Below, one piece after another: positions 55,201 through 62,368 of a stretch of DNA of 64,000 nucleotides. The stretch comes from Arthrobacter sp. PAMC25564 (GTDB lineage: Bacteria > Actinomycetota > Actinomycetes > Actinomycetales > Micrococcaceae): the NCBI RefSeq assembly GCF_004798705.1, contig NZ_CP039290.1, forward strand, positions 806,001 through 870,000, given 5' to 3'. Positions within the stretch are counted from its first letter, which is position 1, and each line of letters begins with the position of its first letter. The position numbers and the translations under genes are program-made. The notes beneath the pieces were generated by a model that worked only from the letters and a program-made list of their open reading frames with translations, did no database searches and was not told the origin of the DNA.

Positions 55201-55818
55201 TCAGAGGTGCTGGATGCCGGCGCGCTGCATGGCGTCCTTGTAGACCTCGACGTTCTTGGTGAGGAGTTCTTCCTGTTTGGCGGCCGAGACGGCGAAGGCG
55301 CGGCCGCCAAGGGCGGTGGCCTTGTAGATCTTGACGCCATGGTTCTTCAGCGAGGAGTGGTAGGTCTTCTCGAAGAGCGTCAGGAAGGCGTGGGCATCGG
55401 CGCCGTGGGCGATCACGGCGGAGACGCGCTTGTTGATCTTCAGGAACTGGCGGAAGGGGCGGAGTCCGTCCGTCTTCTCCTGGACGTTCAGGGCGGAAGG
55501 GAGCTCCGGATCGCGGACCCACGGGTAGGCGTTCCACGGCATCACGTAGCGGGGGTCAAGCTCGGCAGTCTCGTAGATGGAGGTCGCGCGGCGGGCGGCT
55601 TCGTCATCGTTGAAGTGGGAGACGAAACCCGACTCGGTGCCTTTGCCGGGGCTGATGTGCAGGCTGACGATCCGGCATTCGTCCTCGTCATGGATGGGAT
55701 CGATATAGGGGACGACCGACCCCGGCTTCTTCTCCATGAGTTCGTCGCACAGCTGCGTCACGGCAGCGATGTTCGGCTCCTGCAGCAGGGCCTTTTTTTC
55801 GTCCCAGTCAATCGTCAC
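55201..55818 (-). CDS. Uracil-DNA glycosylase superfamily-like protein
   Basis: 205 residues. The order VPYIDPIHDEDECRIVSLHI, then ESGFVSHFNDDEAARRATSI, then YVMPWNAYPW (about 90-99) and VSAVIAHGADAHAFL matches the short UDG-fold proteins found in actinobacteria (DP near the first strand, GFxSxxNDD, WNxxPW, and the strand before the final helix). The usual HPS/HPSP histidine segment is not evident at the C-terminus, so catalytic activity is uncertain. Convergent with hipA. Confidence 0.6.
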   Translation of the reverse strand: MTIDWDEKKALLQEPNIAAVTQLCDELMEKKPGSVVPYIDPIHDEDECRIVSLHISPGKGTESGFVSHFNDDEAARRATSIYETAELDPRYVMPWNAYPWVRDPELPSALNVQEKTDGLRPFRQFLKINKRVSAVIAHGADAHAFLTLFEKTYHSSLKNHGVKIYKATALGGRAFAVSAAKQEELLTKNVEVYKDAMQRAGIQHL

Positions 55819-56062
55819 GATTTCTCCCTCAGCGCTTGGCGTCCAGAATCAGGCGTCTCCTTCCACTCTACGCGGTCGGGTGACAGGGCGCCTTTTTCGG
55901 TGGCGCTCCGGGACGGCCCGGAGTAATCTTAAAACTGCCTGCAGGTAACCATCAGATGTACGCCGGGTTGTCAGAGACCATCAAAAGTCCGAACCATCTC
56001 ATAGCGAGATCGCGAAGGTACCTGCAGGTCCTGCGTGCCGGGGTCGGGGCGGGCTCCGGGGT
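55819..56062. other. 244-bp gap with short inverted repeats
   Basis: Contains CCTGCAGGT at about 55939 and ACCTGCAGG at about 56022, inverted around an 80-bp stretch without a gene. No promoter or RNA gene could be supported. Confidence 0.3.
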
Positions 56063-56335
56063 TCAGTTTCCGTAGTCGTAACGGCAGACGGCAATCAGGA
56101 CTTCGACGCCGTTGTCCGTCGCTAAGTACTTGTAGACCAGCCGATGCTCGTCGGTGATGCGGCGGGACCAGTAGCCGTGGAAGCCGTGTTTGAGCGGCTC
56201 CGGTTTTCCGATGCCTTCGTTGCCGTTGCGCTCAATATCTTTGATAAGGGCATTGATCCGCGTGAGGATTCTGCGGTCCTGGGATTGCCACCAAACGTGG
56301 TCTTCCCATGCGGCCTCGGACCAGACAAGCCTCAT
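56063..56335 (-). CDS. yoeB: YoeB-family mRNA interferase toxin
   Basis: 90 residues, full length. RLVWSEAAWEDHVWWQSQDR, INALIKDIERNG, GKPEPLKHGFHGYWSRRITD then EHRLVYKY (about 43-70) contain the conserved E, R, H and Y residues of the Txe/YoeB RelE-like fold, which cuts mRNA at the ribosome. Its ATG overlaps the yefM stop by four bases. The C-terminal YDY matches the family's catalytic tail (H-Y pattern partly changed to RYDYGN). Confidence 0.93.
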   Translation of the reverse strand: MRLVWSEAAWEDHVWWQSQDRRILTRINALIKDIERNGNEGIGKPEPLKHGFHGYWSRRITDEHRLVYKYLATDNGVEVLIAVCRYDYGN

Positions 56336-56583
56336 TCGGCCAGATCCCGCGCCACGCCGCGGCCGGCCTCCAACTCCTCGATCGAGCCCAGGAGTCGGCG
56401 GGCGTTGGCCGGGTTGCGGAGCAGGTAAGCCGTCTCCCGCAGCGACTCGTAGTCGGACCGGGACACCATGATGACGTCTTCCTTGCCGGGGCGCGTAATC
56501 ACGACCTCTTCGCGGTCATCGGTGACCGCGTCAAGGGTCTCCTTATAGTGCGCGCGTGACTGGGAGTAGGTAAGTGTTTTCAT
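56332..56583 (-). CDS. yefM: YefM-family antitoxin
   Basis: 83 residues. YSQSRAHYKETLDAVTDDRE then EVVITRPGKEDVIMVSRSDY (about 6-46) is the Phd/YefM DNA-binding fold, and the acidic C-terminal helix should wrap YoeB. AGGAGATCC precedes the ATG. A 20-bp palindrome just upstream is the probable operator for the YefM-YoeB complex. Confidence 0.92.
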   Translation of the reverse strand: MKTLTYSQSRAHYKETLDAVTDDREEVVITRPGKEDVIMVSRSDYESLRETAYLLRNPANARRLLGSIEELEAGRGVARDLAE

Positions 56584-56595
56584 GGGGATCTCCTT

Positions 56596-56615
56596 GCGTA
56601 CAACTTATTGTACGC
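56596..56615. promoter_or_regulatory. YefM-YoeB operator
   Basis: GCGTACAA-CTTA-TTGTACGC, a perfect 8-4-8 palindrome 12 bp before yefM, containing GTACAA/TTGTAC halves like the TGTACA-core operators of E. coli yefM. Confidence 0.7.
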
Positions 56616-56633
56616 CTGAGGCGGCCGTGTCGG

Positions 56634-56720
56634 TCATATCTGCAGCTCCTCGTAAACCAGCTCGCTGAGCATCTTCAGTAGGGCATGCATCTTGGTCTTG
56701 TCGCCCAGGGCCCGGGAGGC
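56634..56720 (-). pseudogene. C-terminal gene fragment ending SELVYEELQI
   Basis: Minus-strand open frame of 28 codons between two stops (56721-56723 and 56634-56636) reading KTKMHALLKMLSELVYEELQ. The last codons resemble a second fragment at 57425 (SELVCEELQP), and the DNA around 56640-56667 is a near copy of 57431-57458. Probably the tail of a lost gene. Confidence 0.4.
56640..56667. repeat. 28-bp imperfect direct repeat, copy 1
   Basis: Matches 57431-57458 at 24 of 28 positions in the same orientation (core ACCAGCTCGCTG). The pair brackets two small minus-strand ORFs. Confidence 0.6.
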
Positions 56721-56811
56721 TCAGATTATCCGCGACTGTCTATGGAGGAGGATTGACGCGGCCTCTCGAGCGCTTCGGAGCGTTTTTGAATGCCGCGTCA
56801 GGCTCAACCCA

Positions 56812-57030
56812 TCAAATCCACACCACTAGCTCGTCGCATCGCGACTTGTTTTTGAACACGTTCGCCGGGTACGACTCGTTAGGAAAATTATCTTCGAAGC
56901 TTTGGAGGTACTTGAGCGTCGTGACCTCGACTTCGCCCAAGTCGTCACTCAGGTCAGAATCTGGATCCGTGAGTTTTCGTCGCCCGATCTTCTTTAGGAT
57001 CAAGTGGGCGATGAGTAGACGGCCGTGCAC
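56812..57030 (-). CDS. Hypothetical protein or C-terminal fragment
   Basis: 72 residues, less GC-rich than its surroundings. It reads HLILKKIGRRKLTDPDSDLS and ends NVFKNKSRCDELVVWI, with no recognised motif. The first residues look like an arbitrary start, so this may be the tail of a truncated larger gene. No ribosome-binding site is evident before ATG 57030. Confidence 0.35.
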   Translation of the reverse strand: MHGRLLIAHLILKKIGRRKLTDPDSDLSDDLGEVEVTTLKYLQSFEDNFPNESYPANVFKNKSRCDELVVWI

Positions 57031-57104
57031 TGCATGTGTGGGGGAGGGGCGACGTTGGGCGGTTACACAGATTCTGGTGAGTCCGGAGCGTCGGCCGGAC
57101 AGCC

Positions 57105-57344
57105 TTACTTCCTGCGTGTCTTCTTCAAGAAGGCTGCGACCTGACGGTAGGCCTTCTTCGCCTCTGGGCTGGTGGCCGCGCGGTAGGCTTTTGCGCCATT
57201 CTCGGCGAGCTTCCGGGCCTTCTCCTGCACAACTGGGTCGGTGGCTATGTCATGCACTTTGGCAGCAGCTTGCTTCGCCGTCGCGCCGCCAGCCTTGATC
57301 GCTGCTGCGACTTTGTCCGCTCTTCCTGCCACAGTTTTCTCCAC
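57105..57344 (-). CDS. Small Lys/Ala-rich helical protein
   Basis: 79 residues, strongly basic, Ala/Lys-rich with a heptad-like helix and a C-terminal FLKKTRRK tail. Resembles small nucleoid- or membrane-associated Ala/Lys repeat proteins in composition only. Unrecognised. Same strand as its neighbour ORF. Confidence 0.5.
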   Translation of the reverse strand: MEKTVAGRADKVAAAIKAGGATAKQAAAKVHDIATDPVVQEKARKLAENGAKAYRAATSPEAKKAYRQVAAFLKKTRRK

Positions 57345-57430
57345 ACTTCGTTTCGCCTGTCCCCGAGATTAGCACTGTGCGAGATTGTGCCCGAGGAACT
57401 GAGGCAAGTGGTGAAATGGCACATTCATGG

Positions 57431-57458
57431 CTGTAACTCCTCGCAGACCAGCTCGCTG
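57431..57458. repeat. 28-bp imperfect direct repeat, copy 2
   Basis: Second copy of the repeat at 56640-56667 (24 of 28 positions). Within a minus-strand fragment ending SELVCEELQP at 57425-57427. Confidence 0.6.
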
Positions 57459-57568
57459 TACGCGCCTTGGCATTGTGTGGGACGGGTGACATTGCTCGGC
57501 CGCACCGTTCCTGAGGACTCCGAAGTGGCGCCCGCCATGCCAGGACCCGCGTGTGTGAAGATGTTGGG

Positions 57569-58873
57569 ATGACCGACAATGACCGCGAACTTTCCCTGTA
57601 CGTCGACGGCAGCGATGCCTTGGTGGCGGGTGATCCGACAGCAATCGCCGAGCTTTTCCGCAAGCTTGACGTCAAGGAAGAGGGCACCGCGAACCTAGGG
57701 TCAGGGGTGGCGGATCTGCTTGCCAGCCTGGCTGGGGCCGCTGCGCTTGCTATGTCGGCAAATGTCCAGGGCAACTCTTTCCACATGACTCCCGAGTCCT
57801 ACGCTCGATTCCTGGAACTCGTCGGATCCACCGAGGAAAAGCTCGGGATTATCAGCGGTGTGCTACGACAGTCCGATGGCAGGATCGACACGATCATCGA
57901 ACTGGTGAGCTCCTCACCAGTCAACCCCGCCGCGGCCGCGAACGTGCAGATCATGGCCGCAACTTTGGCGATCCGCGTGGCCCTCAAAGAACTCGATGCC
58001 CTTGTTCAGGCTGTGGATGCGAAGCTAGACACAATCATCCGAGATAACCGCGATGAGGCACTCGGCAACGTGCAGGGCACCACCCACGTCCTGGACAAGG
58101 CGTTTGGGTATTTCGAGGAGACCGGCCAGCTCAACGATGCCCTTTGGGACCAGATTTCGGGACAGGCTGCAGCCCTGGCCCAGGCGCACGCCGTCGCCCT
58201 TAACCACCTCAACACCATTGCTGACGGGCTCGGCGTCAAGAACCTCAGCAAGCGGGTGGGTAGCGCCGAGGCGGCCGCCAAGGGCGAACTGAAGCACTGG
58301 CTGGTCATCGCGGCAGTGGCGCTCACCAACATGGTTCGAATGGACTCTCTGGAGGCGGTCCGCAGCGCGCGCGACGGATCGGATTCCGCAGCTCATTCCC
58401 GACACATCGCCAAGTCGCGGGAGCGGCGAATGGCAAGCACCGCCGCCGCACTTCAAAATCTGTCCGACGCTATATCGGCGGCAGTCGACGTCGATACGTT
58501 CACCCGCGTCACGAACCCCATGGAGATGGCAAGGCTGTATACCGCCGCCGAAGAACTGCAGCGGCTGCTGCGGATCTTCAGCTCGAACTTCGACATGCCC
58601 GAACCCTCGTCGATCAAGCGCACCCGCTGGCATGAATCCGTCATGCGAGCGGGCCAGAAAGCAGGTGGGGCGGTGTCGGGTGCCGCTGTCGCTGTTGCCG
58701 AAGGAGTGGCTTCCGTTCCCAAGGCGATCGGGGGAACGGTCGAGGATGCCATCCTGCATGTAGCGCACGGGATCGAGGAGCGCCGACTCCCTACGGCAGA
58801 AATCACGCAAGCAGAGTCTGAACCCGACGTCGACGATTCGTCAATCACCCGAATGCCGGCCGCCGACGGCTAG
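57569..58873 (+). CDS. Unknown helical protein, partner of a GIY-YIG-like gene
   Basis: 434 residues from ATG 57569. No family recognised. Mostly alpha-helical: residues ~50-70 are a hydrophobic Ala-rich helix, 95-210 long amphipathic helices (LGIISGVLRQSDGRIDTIIE, LDKAFGYFEETGQLNDALWD), 245-262 a second hydrophobic segment (HWLVIAAVALTNMV), and near 365-385 a glycine/alanine segment (AGGAVSGAAVAVAEGV). The C-terminus is acidic. The next gene begins two bases after its stop, so the two form an operon in an accessory region rich in toxin-antitoxin and nuclease genes. A membrane-acting or defence-related role is a guess. Confidence 0.6.
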   Translation: MTDNDRELSLYVDGSDALVAGDPTAIAELFRKLDVKEEGTANLGSGVADLLASLAGAAALAMSANVQGNSFHMTPESYARFLELVGSTEEKLGIISGVLRQSDGRIDTIIELVSSSPVNPAAAANVQIMAATLAIRVALKELDALVQAVDAKLDTIIRDNRDEALGNVQGTTHVLDKAFGYFEETGQLNDALWDQISGQAAALAQAHAVALNHLNTIADGLGVKNLSKRVGSAEAAAKGELKHWLVIAAVALTNMVRMDSLEAVRSARDGSDSAAHSRHIAKSRERRMASTAAALQNLSDAISAAVDVDTFTRVTNPMEMARLYTAAEELQRLLRIFSSNFDMPEPSSIKRTRWHESVMRAGQKAGGAVSGAAVAVAEGVASVPKAIGGTVEDAILHVAHGIEERRLPTAEITQAESEPDVDDSSITRMPAADG

Positions 58874-58875
58874 CA

Positions 58876-59385
58876 GTGGATTTCACCAAGCAGGCCCTCA
58901 CCGCCGACGGGTTTGCCGGTTTCCGGTCGTTCGCCGAGCTCGAGCTGACTGAGATCCCGCAGGCGCCCGGTATCTACGCCGTATTGATACCCGAGGGCGT
59001 CGTGCCCCGCTTTCTGGCGACAAGCGCGGGCGGCCGCTTTAAGGGCAAGGATCCCTCCCTGCCCGGGCCAGTCTTGTCGGCCGAATGGGTGGACGGGGCA
59101 GAAGTCCTCTACATAGGCAAGGCAGGCGCCGGGAAGACGGGCAAGCGCGGCCTCCGCAAGAGGATCCAGGAATTTGCGGACTTCGGCCGCGGCGCCCCGG
59201 TGGGCCATTGGGGTGGGCGGCTGATCTGGCAGTTGGCCGAGTCGCAGTCGCTCGTGATCGCTTGGAAAGTCCTGCCCGGATCCGAAGTGGACGCGGCGGA
59301 AGCCCGTTGCCACGCTAAATTCATCCAGCGCCATGATCGCCTGCCCTTCGCGAACCTGGTCAGGGCACGCACCCAAGGTGCCTAA
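58876..59385 (+). CDS. GIY-YIG nuclease-like protein, copy 1
   Basis: 169 residues, GTG start. PGIYAVLIP (GIY at 32-34) and EVLYIGKAG (YIG at 79-81) give the two strands of a GIY-YIG domain, RGLRKRIQEF (about 91-100) the helix with the conserved arginine, and AEAR near 142 the metal-binding glutamate. The 45-residue gap between GIY and YIG is much longer than the usual 10-20, so the assignment is tentative. A paralogue of identical length lies at 61678 (about 62% identical by hand count). Two bases after the unknown helical gene. Confidence 0.65.
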   Translation: MDFTKQALTADGFAGFRSFAELELTEIPQAPGIYAVLIPEGVVPRFLATSAGGRFKGKDPSLPGPVLSAEWVDGAEVLYIGKAGAGKTGKRGLRKRIQEFADFGRGAPVGHWGGRLIWQLAESQSLVIAWKVLPGSEVDAAEARCHAKFIQRHDRLPFANLVRARTQGA

Positions 59386-59399
59386 CCGCCGTCGTACGC

Positions 59400-59638
59400 G
59401 CACCCCGGACGGCGGATGCCCAGGAAAAGCTCCGATCCGGTGACATTTACGCCGTCGCCGGGGTGGTCCGCAACCTCCAACGCCGCTCGGTGCGGGCCAC
59501 CTGTCTCCGGTGGAGAAGTCACTGCTCAAGCATGCCAAGCAACCGTTGGTGACCGCAGTCAGCCTCGCGTTCGGCCTTGAGGCTGCTGACGCCGAGAGTC
59601 TGATCGACGCACTGCCCCGACTGGAGACTGCGATCTGA
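59400..59638 (+). pseudogene. Frameshifted CarD-family C-terminal fragment
   Basis: The first frame reads AQEKLRSGDIYAVAGVVRNL (about 59430-59490); after a one-base shift near 59495 another frame reads GHLSPVEKSLLKHAKQPLVT and continues to a stop at 59636-59638. Both belong to the C-terminal DNA-binding domain of CarD, the RNA polymerase-binding regulator (usual pattern KL-SGD-VVR-L, G-LS-EK-ML-A). The N-terminal RNA polymerase-interacting domain is absent. A functional CarD must be elsewhere in the genome. Confidence 0.7.
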
Positions 59639-59685
59639 GTCCTTTCAGTCGAGACTCCCGCAGGACGACGGGCTAGGCTCACACC

Positions 59686-60111
59686 ATGAAGCCTCGGGGG
59701 ATATTTCTGCTTGCGCTAGGGGTGCTTGCCGGCCTGTTGGCACTGGCCCTCCTGTTCGGGCGCATGCCGGGGTCAACTCGGGTGTGCCCGGCCATCGGGT
59801 ACGGGTACGTGGGTGACGTAGAGCTGGTGTTTTCCACGCAGCCGGCCTCAGTGGCCGCCTGTTTCGGGGATGGCTGCACTCCCGCGTCCGTGACAATGGG
59901 ACCGGACGGTAAATGGATGGTGCCGCAGTCCGCGCCGTACCTGACACCGCCCGTCAGTGTCACGTCTATCTACGTGGAAGCGGTGGCCATTTCCGGTGCC
60001 CGCGTTGTCCGCATCCTGCAGATCGAAACGGAATCAACCGGGGAGCACCCCTTCGGGCCCGACTGTGGCGGACCTTTCAGGTTCAAGCCCGTGCATGTGC
60101 TACTGGGGTGA
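59686..60111 (+). CDS. Membrane-anchored or secreted hypothetical protein
   Basis: 141 residues. Residues 5-25 form a hydrophobic signal anchor (IFLLALGVLAGLLALALLFG); the rest is extracytoplasmic with four cysteines (about 33, 60, 65, 127) that could pair. No family recognised. TAGGCT (59674-59679) is six bases before the ATG, so the mRNA is likely leaderless. Confidence 0.55.
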   Translation: MKPRGIFLLALGVLAGLLALALLFGRMPGSTRVCPAIGYGYVGDVELVFSTQPASVAACFGDGCTPASVTMGPDGKWMVPQSAPYLTPPVSVTSIYVEAVAISGARVVRILQIETESTGEHPFGPDCGGPFRFKPVHVLLG

Positions 60112-60121
60112 AAGCCCCGAC

Positions 60122-60139
60122 GGCGTCCGCGGGGACGCC
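60122..60139. terminator. Short terminator hairpin
   Basis: GGCGTCC (60122-60128) and GGACGCC (60133-60139) with a four-base loop, followed on the plus strand by TTTT at 60147-60150. Lies between two convergent genes. Confidence 0.5.
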
Positions 60140-60196
60140 CCCATCGTTTTCGGCATCCGTGTGCCGAATCGCGGTTCGGGCGATAACCTGAACAGC

Positions 60197-61591
60197 TCAG
60201 GCCGCGGCCGCTGCGCCCCTGGGTCTGCCGCGCATGAGCGATTTGGCGAGGTGCCGGGGTTCGCGCCGGTGGCGGAATGCTGCCGTCTCGGGATACGGAG
60301 CTCCCGGTAACGGCGGGGCTGTGGAGTGGTAGCTGTGGCCGGTCGGTGTCGTCAGTTCGAGCGAGTGCCGGGGGCCCGGGCGGGGGTGGGCGCTCCAGCC
60401 GGGTGCTTCTTTCGTGTGGTTGCAAGCTTCACAGAGCCCGGCGCCGTTGATCTGGTTAGTCGTTCCGCCAGTGCGCCAGGGGAGGATGTGGTCCAGGTGC
60501 CTGATCGGGGCGTCGCAAAACGGCGTGCGGCAGCTGTTGTCCCGGGCCTGGATGAAGCGGCGGAGCCCGGGCGGGAAGAGCCGTGCCCGGGATTCCATCG
60601 CGACGAGGTCGCCGGTGCCGGGGGCGGTGTAGAGCCGGCGGAGAAAGGTGTGGAATTCCGTATCGTCCGTGCCCGGTCCCTTGATTAGGTTTCTGGCCCA
60701 CCCTGAGGGGACGATGCCGTAGCCGGGGAGCCGGGCGGGTTCGCTGTCCCCCTGGAGGAGCGTGCGGTCGGTCATGATGAGCTGGATCTCGATGCCGCTG
60801 ATCCCGCCCGGAGTTCCCGTGATCCGTTCGACGAGGGCGTCGGCCATGAGCTGGCCGCGGGAGCGGGGGTCCCCGGCCGAGCGCAGGGTGTCGGCTTGCC
60901 GGGTCAGCGCCGCGTGGACGGCGACGCCCTCGGCCACCGGGAGGAGTGCGGTCAGGTAGCACATGGTGTCGGGCGCCGGGCGGAGGCTGACGTGCCGTTC
61001 GGCTGCGGCGTGGCTGGCACGTTCGGTGACGGAGCGCGGATCCCGCCGGTAGGCGGCGGCCCGGGCCGCGGCGACGACCGCACGGTCGCCCGCTGAACTG
61101 AATGTCCCGGCGTCGGACGCCAGCTCCTCGTCGACGGCGCGGCGGTCCGCCGCGCTCAGGCACGCGGTTTCCTTCACCAGGAGTGTGGCGCGCCATTCAT
61201 TGAGCTGGCCGGTCTCCAAGGCCGCCAGGGTGCGGGGCATTTCGGTGACGAGCGCCTTGGCCAGGCCCAGGAGCCGGCTGCCGCGGGGCGGGGATTCCCG
61301 CCGGGCGAGGGCGATCTGCGCCGCTATGCCGGCGCCGAGCTGATCGGCGGGAACGCCCGCGCGGGACTGGTCGCTGCGCTGCTCGGCGTCGAAGGCGACG
61401 GCGATCCGGGCCTGTAAAGCTGCCGCGGCGGACTTCAAGTCCTCCAGGTCACGAAGCTGGTCAATCATCCCGGCACCGTCGCCGGACGGCCGTGCGGCAG
61501 CCAGGCTGCGGATCATCTCCGTAACCACCACACCAACCGCTGCACTCGGGGCCACTTCGGGCCTCTGCTCGCCGTCCATGGAAACAGTCAA
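60197..61591 (-). CDS. DUF222 / 13E12-type HNH endonuclease
   Basis: 464 residues. The N-terminal ~300 residues are the DUF222 (13E12 repeat) helical domain, and the C-terminal HNH motif reads [20 protein letters not shown] then [20 protein letters not shown] (about 375-415), with the cysteine pairs that bind zinc. These genes are multicopy in many actinobacteria and are thought to be linked to mobile elements; the biological target is unknown. ATG 61591 is used; convergent with the preceding hypothetical gene. Confidence 0.9.
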   Translation of the reverse strand: MTVSMDGEQRPEVAPSAAVGVVVTEMIRSLAAARPSGDGAGMIDQLRDLEDLKSAAAALQARIAVAFDAEQRSDQSRAGVPADQLGAGIAAQIALARRESPPRGSRLLGLAKALVTEMPRTLAALETGQLNEWRATLLVKETACLSAADRRAVDEELASDAGTFSSAGDRAVVAAARAAAYRRDPRSVTERASHAAAERHVSLRPAPDTMCYLTALLPVAEGVAVHAALTRQADTLRSAGDPRSRGQLMADALVERITGTPGGISGIEIQLIMTDRTLLQGDSEPARLPGYGIVPSGWARNLIKGPGTDDTEFHTFLRRLYTAPGTGDLVAMESRARLFPPGLRRFIQARDNSCRTPFCDAPIRHLDHILPWRTGGTTNQINGAGLCEACNHTKEAPGWSAHPRPGPRHSLELTTPTGHSYHSTAPPLPGAPYPETAAFRHRREPRHLAKSLMRGRPRGAAAAA

Positions 61592-61677
61592 TCAGGCACC
61601 TGTGACAATTTGCGCGGCCACGGAACTGTGTATCCGTAAGCTTTGAAGGAACGCCCTCGACCCGATCCAAGGAACCC

Positions 61678-62187
61678 ATGCCGATCAACAGACAGACCCT
61701 GAAAGCCGACGGGTTCACCGGTTTCCGGCCGCTCGCGGACCTTGACATCAACCGGATCCCGCAGAAACCCGGGATCTTCGCGGTGCTGCGGCCCGAGGGC
61801 TTCCGGCCGCAGTTCCTGGCCAAGAGCACGGCCGGCATCTTCAAGAAAAAGGACCCCACCCTGAAGGCGGAAGAGCTCGACGCCGAATGGGTCGACGGCG
61901 CCGACGTCCTCTATGTGGGCAAGGCCGGTCCCGGCAGCAAGGGCAACCGAGGGCTGCGCCGGCAGATCCAGGAATTCGTGGACTTCGGCCAAGGCAAACC
62001 GCCGGGCCACTGGGACGGCCGGCTGATCTGGCAGCTCGCCGCGGCCGGATCCCTGGTCATCGCGTGGAAGGAGCTGCCCGTTGAGCAGCTCAACGCGGCC
62101 GAAGCGGGGTACCACGCCGCGTTCGTGGAAGAGTACGGCCGGCTGCCGTTCGCCAACCTGGTCCAGGCACGGGTTAAGGGTGTTTAG
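61678..62187 (+). CDS. GIY-YIG nuclease-like protein, copy 2
   Basis: 169 residues, aligning without gaps to the protein at 58876 with 104 of 169 identical residues by my count. The GIY tyrosine is replaced (PGIFAV) and YIG is YVG; the arginine and glutamate positions are kept (RGLRRQIQEF, AEAG), so it may have weaker or no nuclease activity. It has no partner helical gene; the neighbours are DUF222-HNH (divergent) and Fic. The pair suggests a duplication separated by ~2.8 kb, with inserted CarD remnant and HNH gene between. Confidence 0.65.
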   Translation: MPINRQTLKADGFTGFRPLADLDINRIPQKPGIFAVLRPEGFRPQFLAKSTAGIFKKKDPTLKAEELDAEWVDGADVLYVGKAGPGSKGNRGLRRQIQEFVDFGQGKPPGHWDGRLIWQLAAAGSLVIAWKELPVEQLNAAEAGYHAAFVEEYGRLPFANLVQARVKGV

Positions 62188-62301
62188 CGGCCGAAGGTGA
62201 ACCGCCCGGCCACGGTTGAGGAAGCGGACCCTGCCAGCCGCGGGATTAAATGTCTGTCCTCCAAGAATTAATTGTTGTTCCCCAGTGCTCCCTCATGTTC
62301 C

Positions 62302-62318
62302 TTGACTTAGCAGGTCAA
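62302..62318. promoter_or_regulatory. Inverted repeat before the Fic gene
   Basis: TTGAC-TTAGCAG-GTCAA (5-7-5 arms), 50 bp before the Fic ATG, in a 181-bp AT-richer gap. TTGACT could be the -35 box. Confidence 0.35.
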
Positions 62319-62368
62319 AGTAGGGCAGTGTCTTAAATGTTTGGACCTCTAGGTGAAAGTATTGCGCC

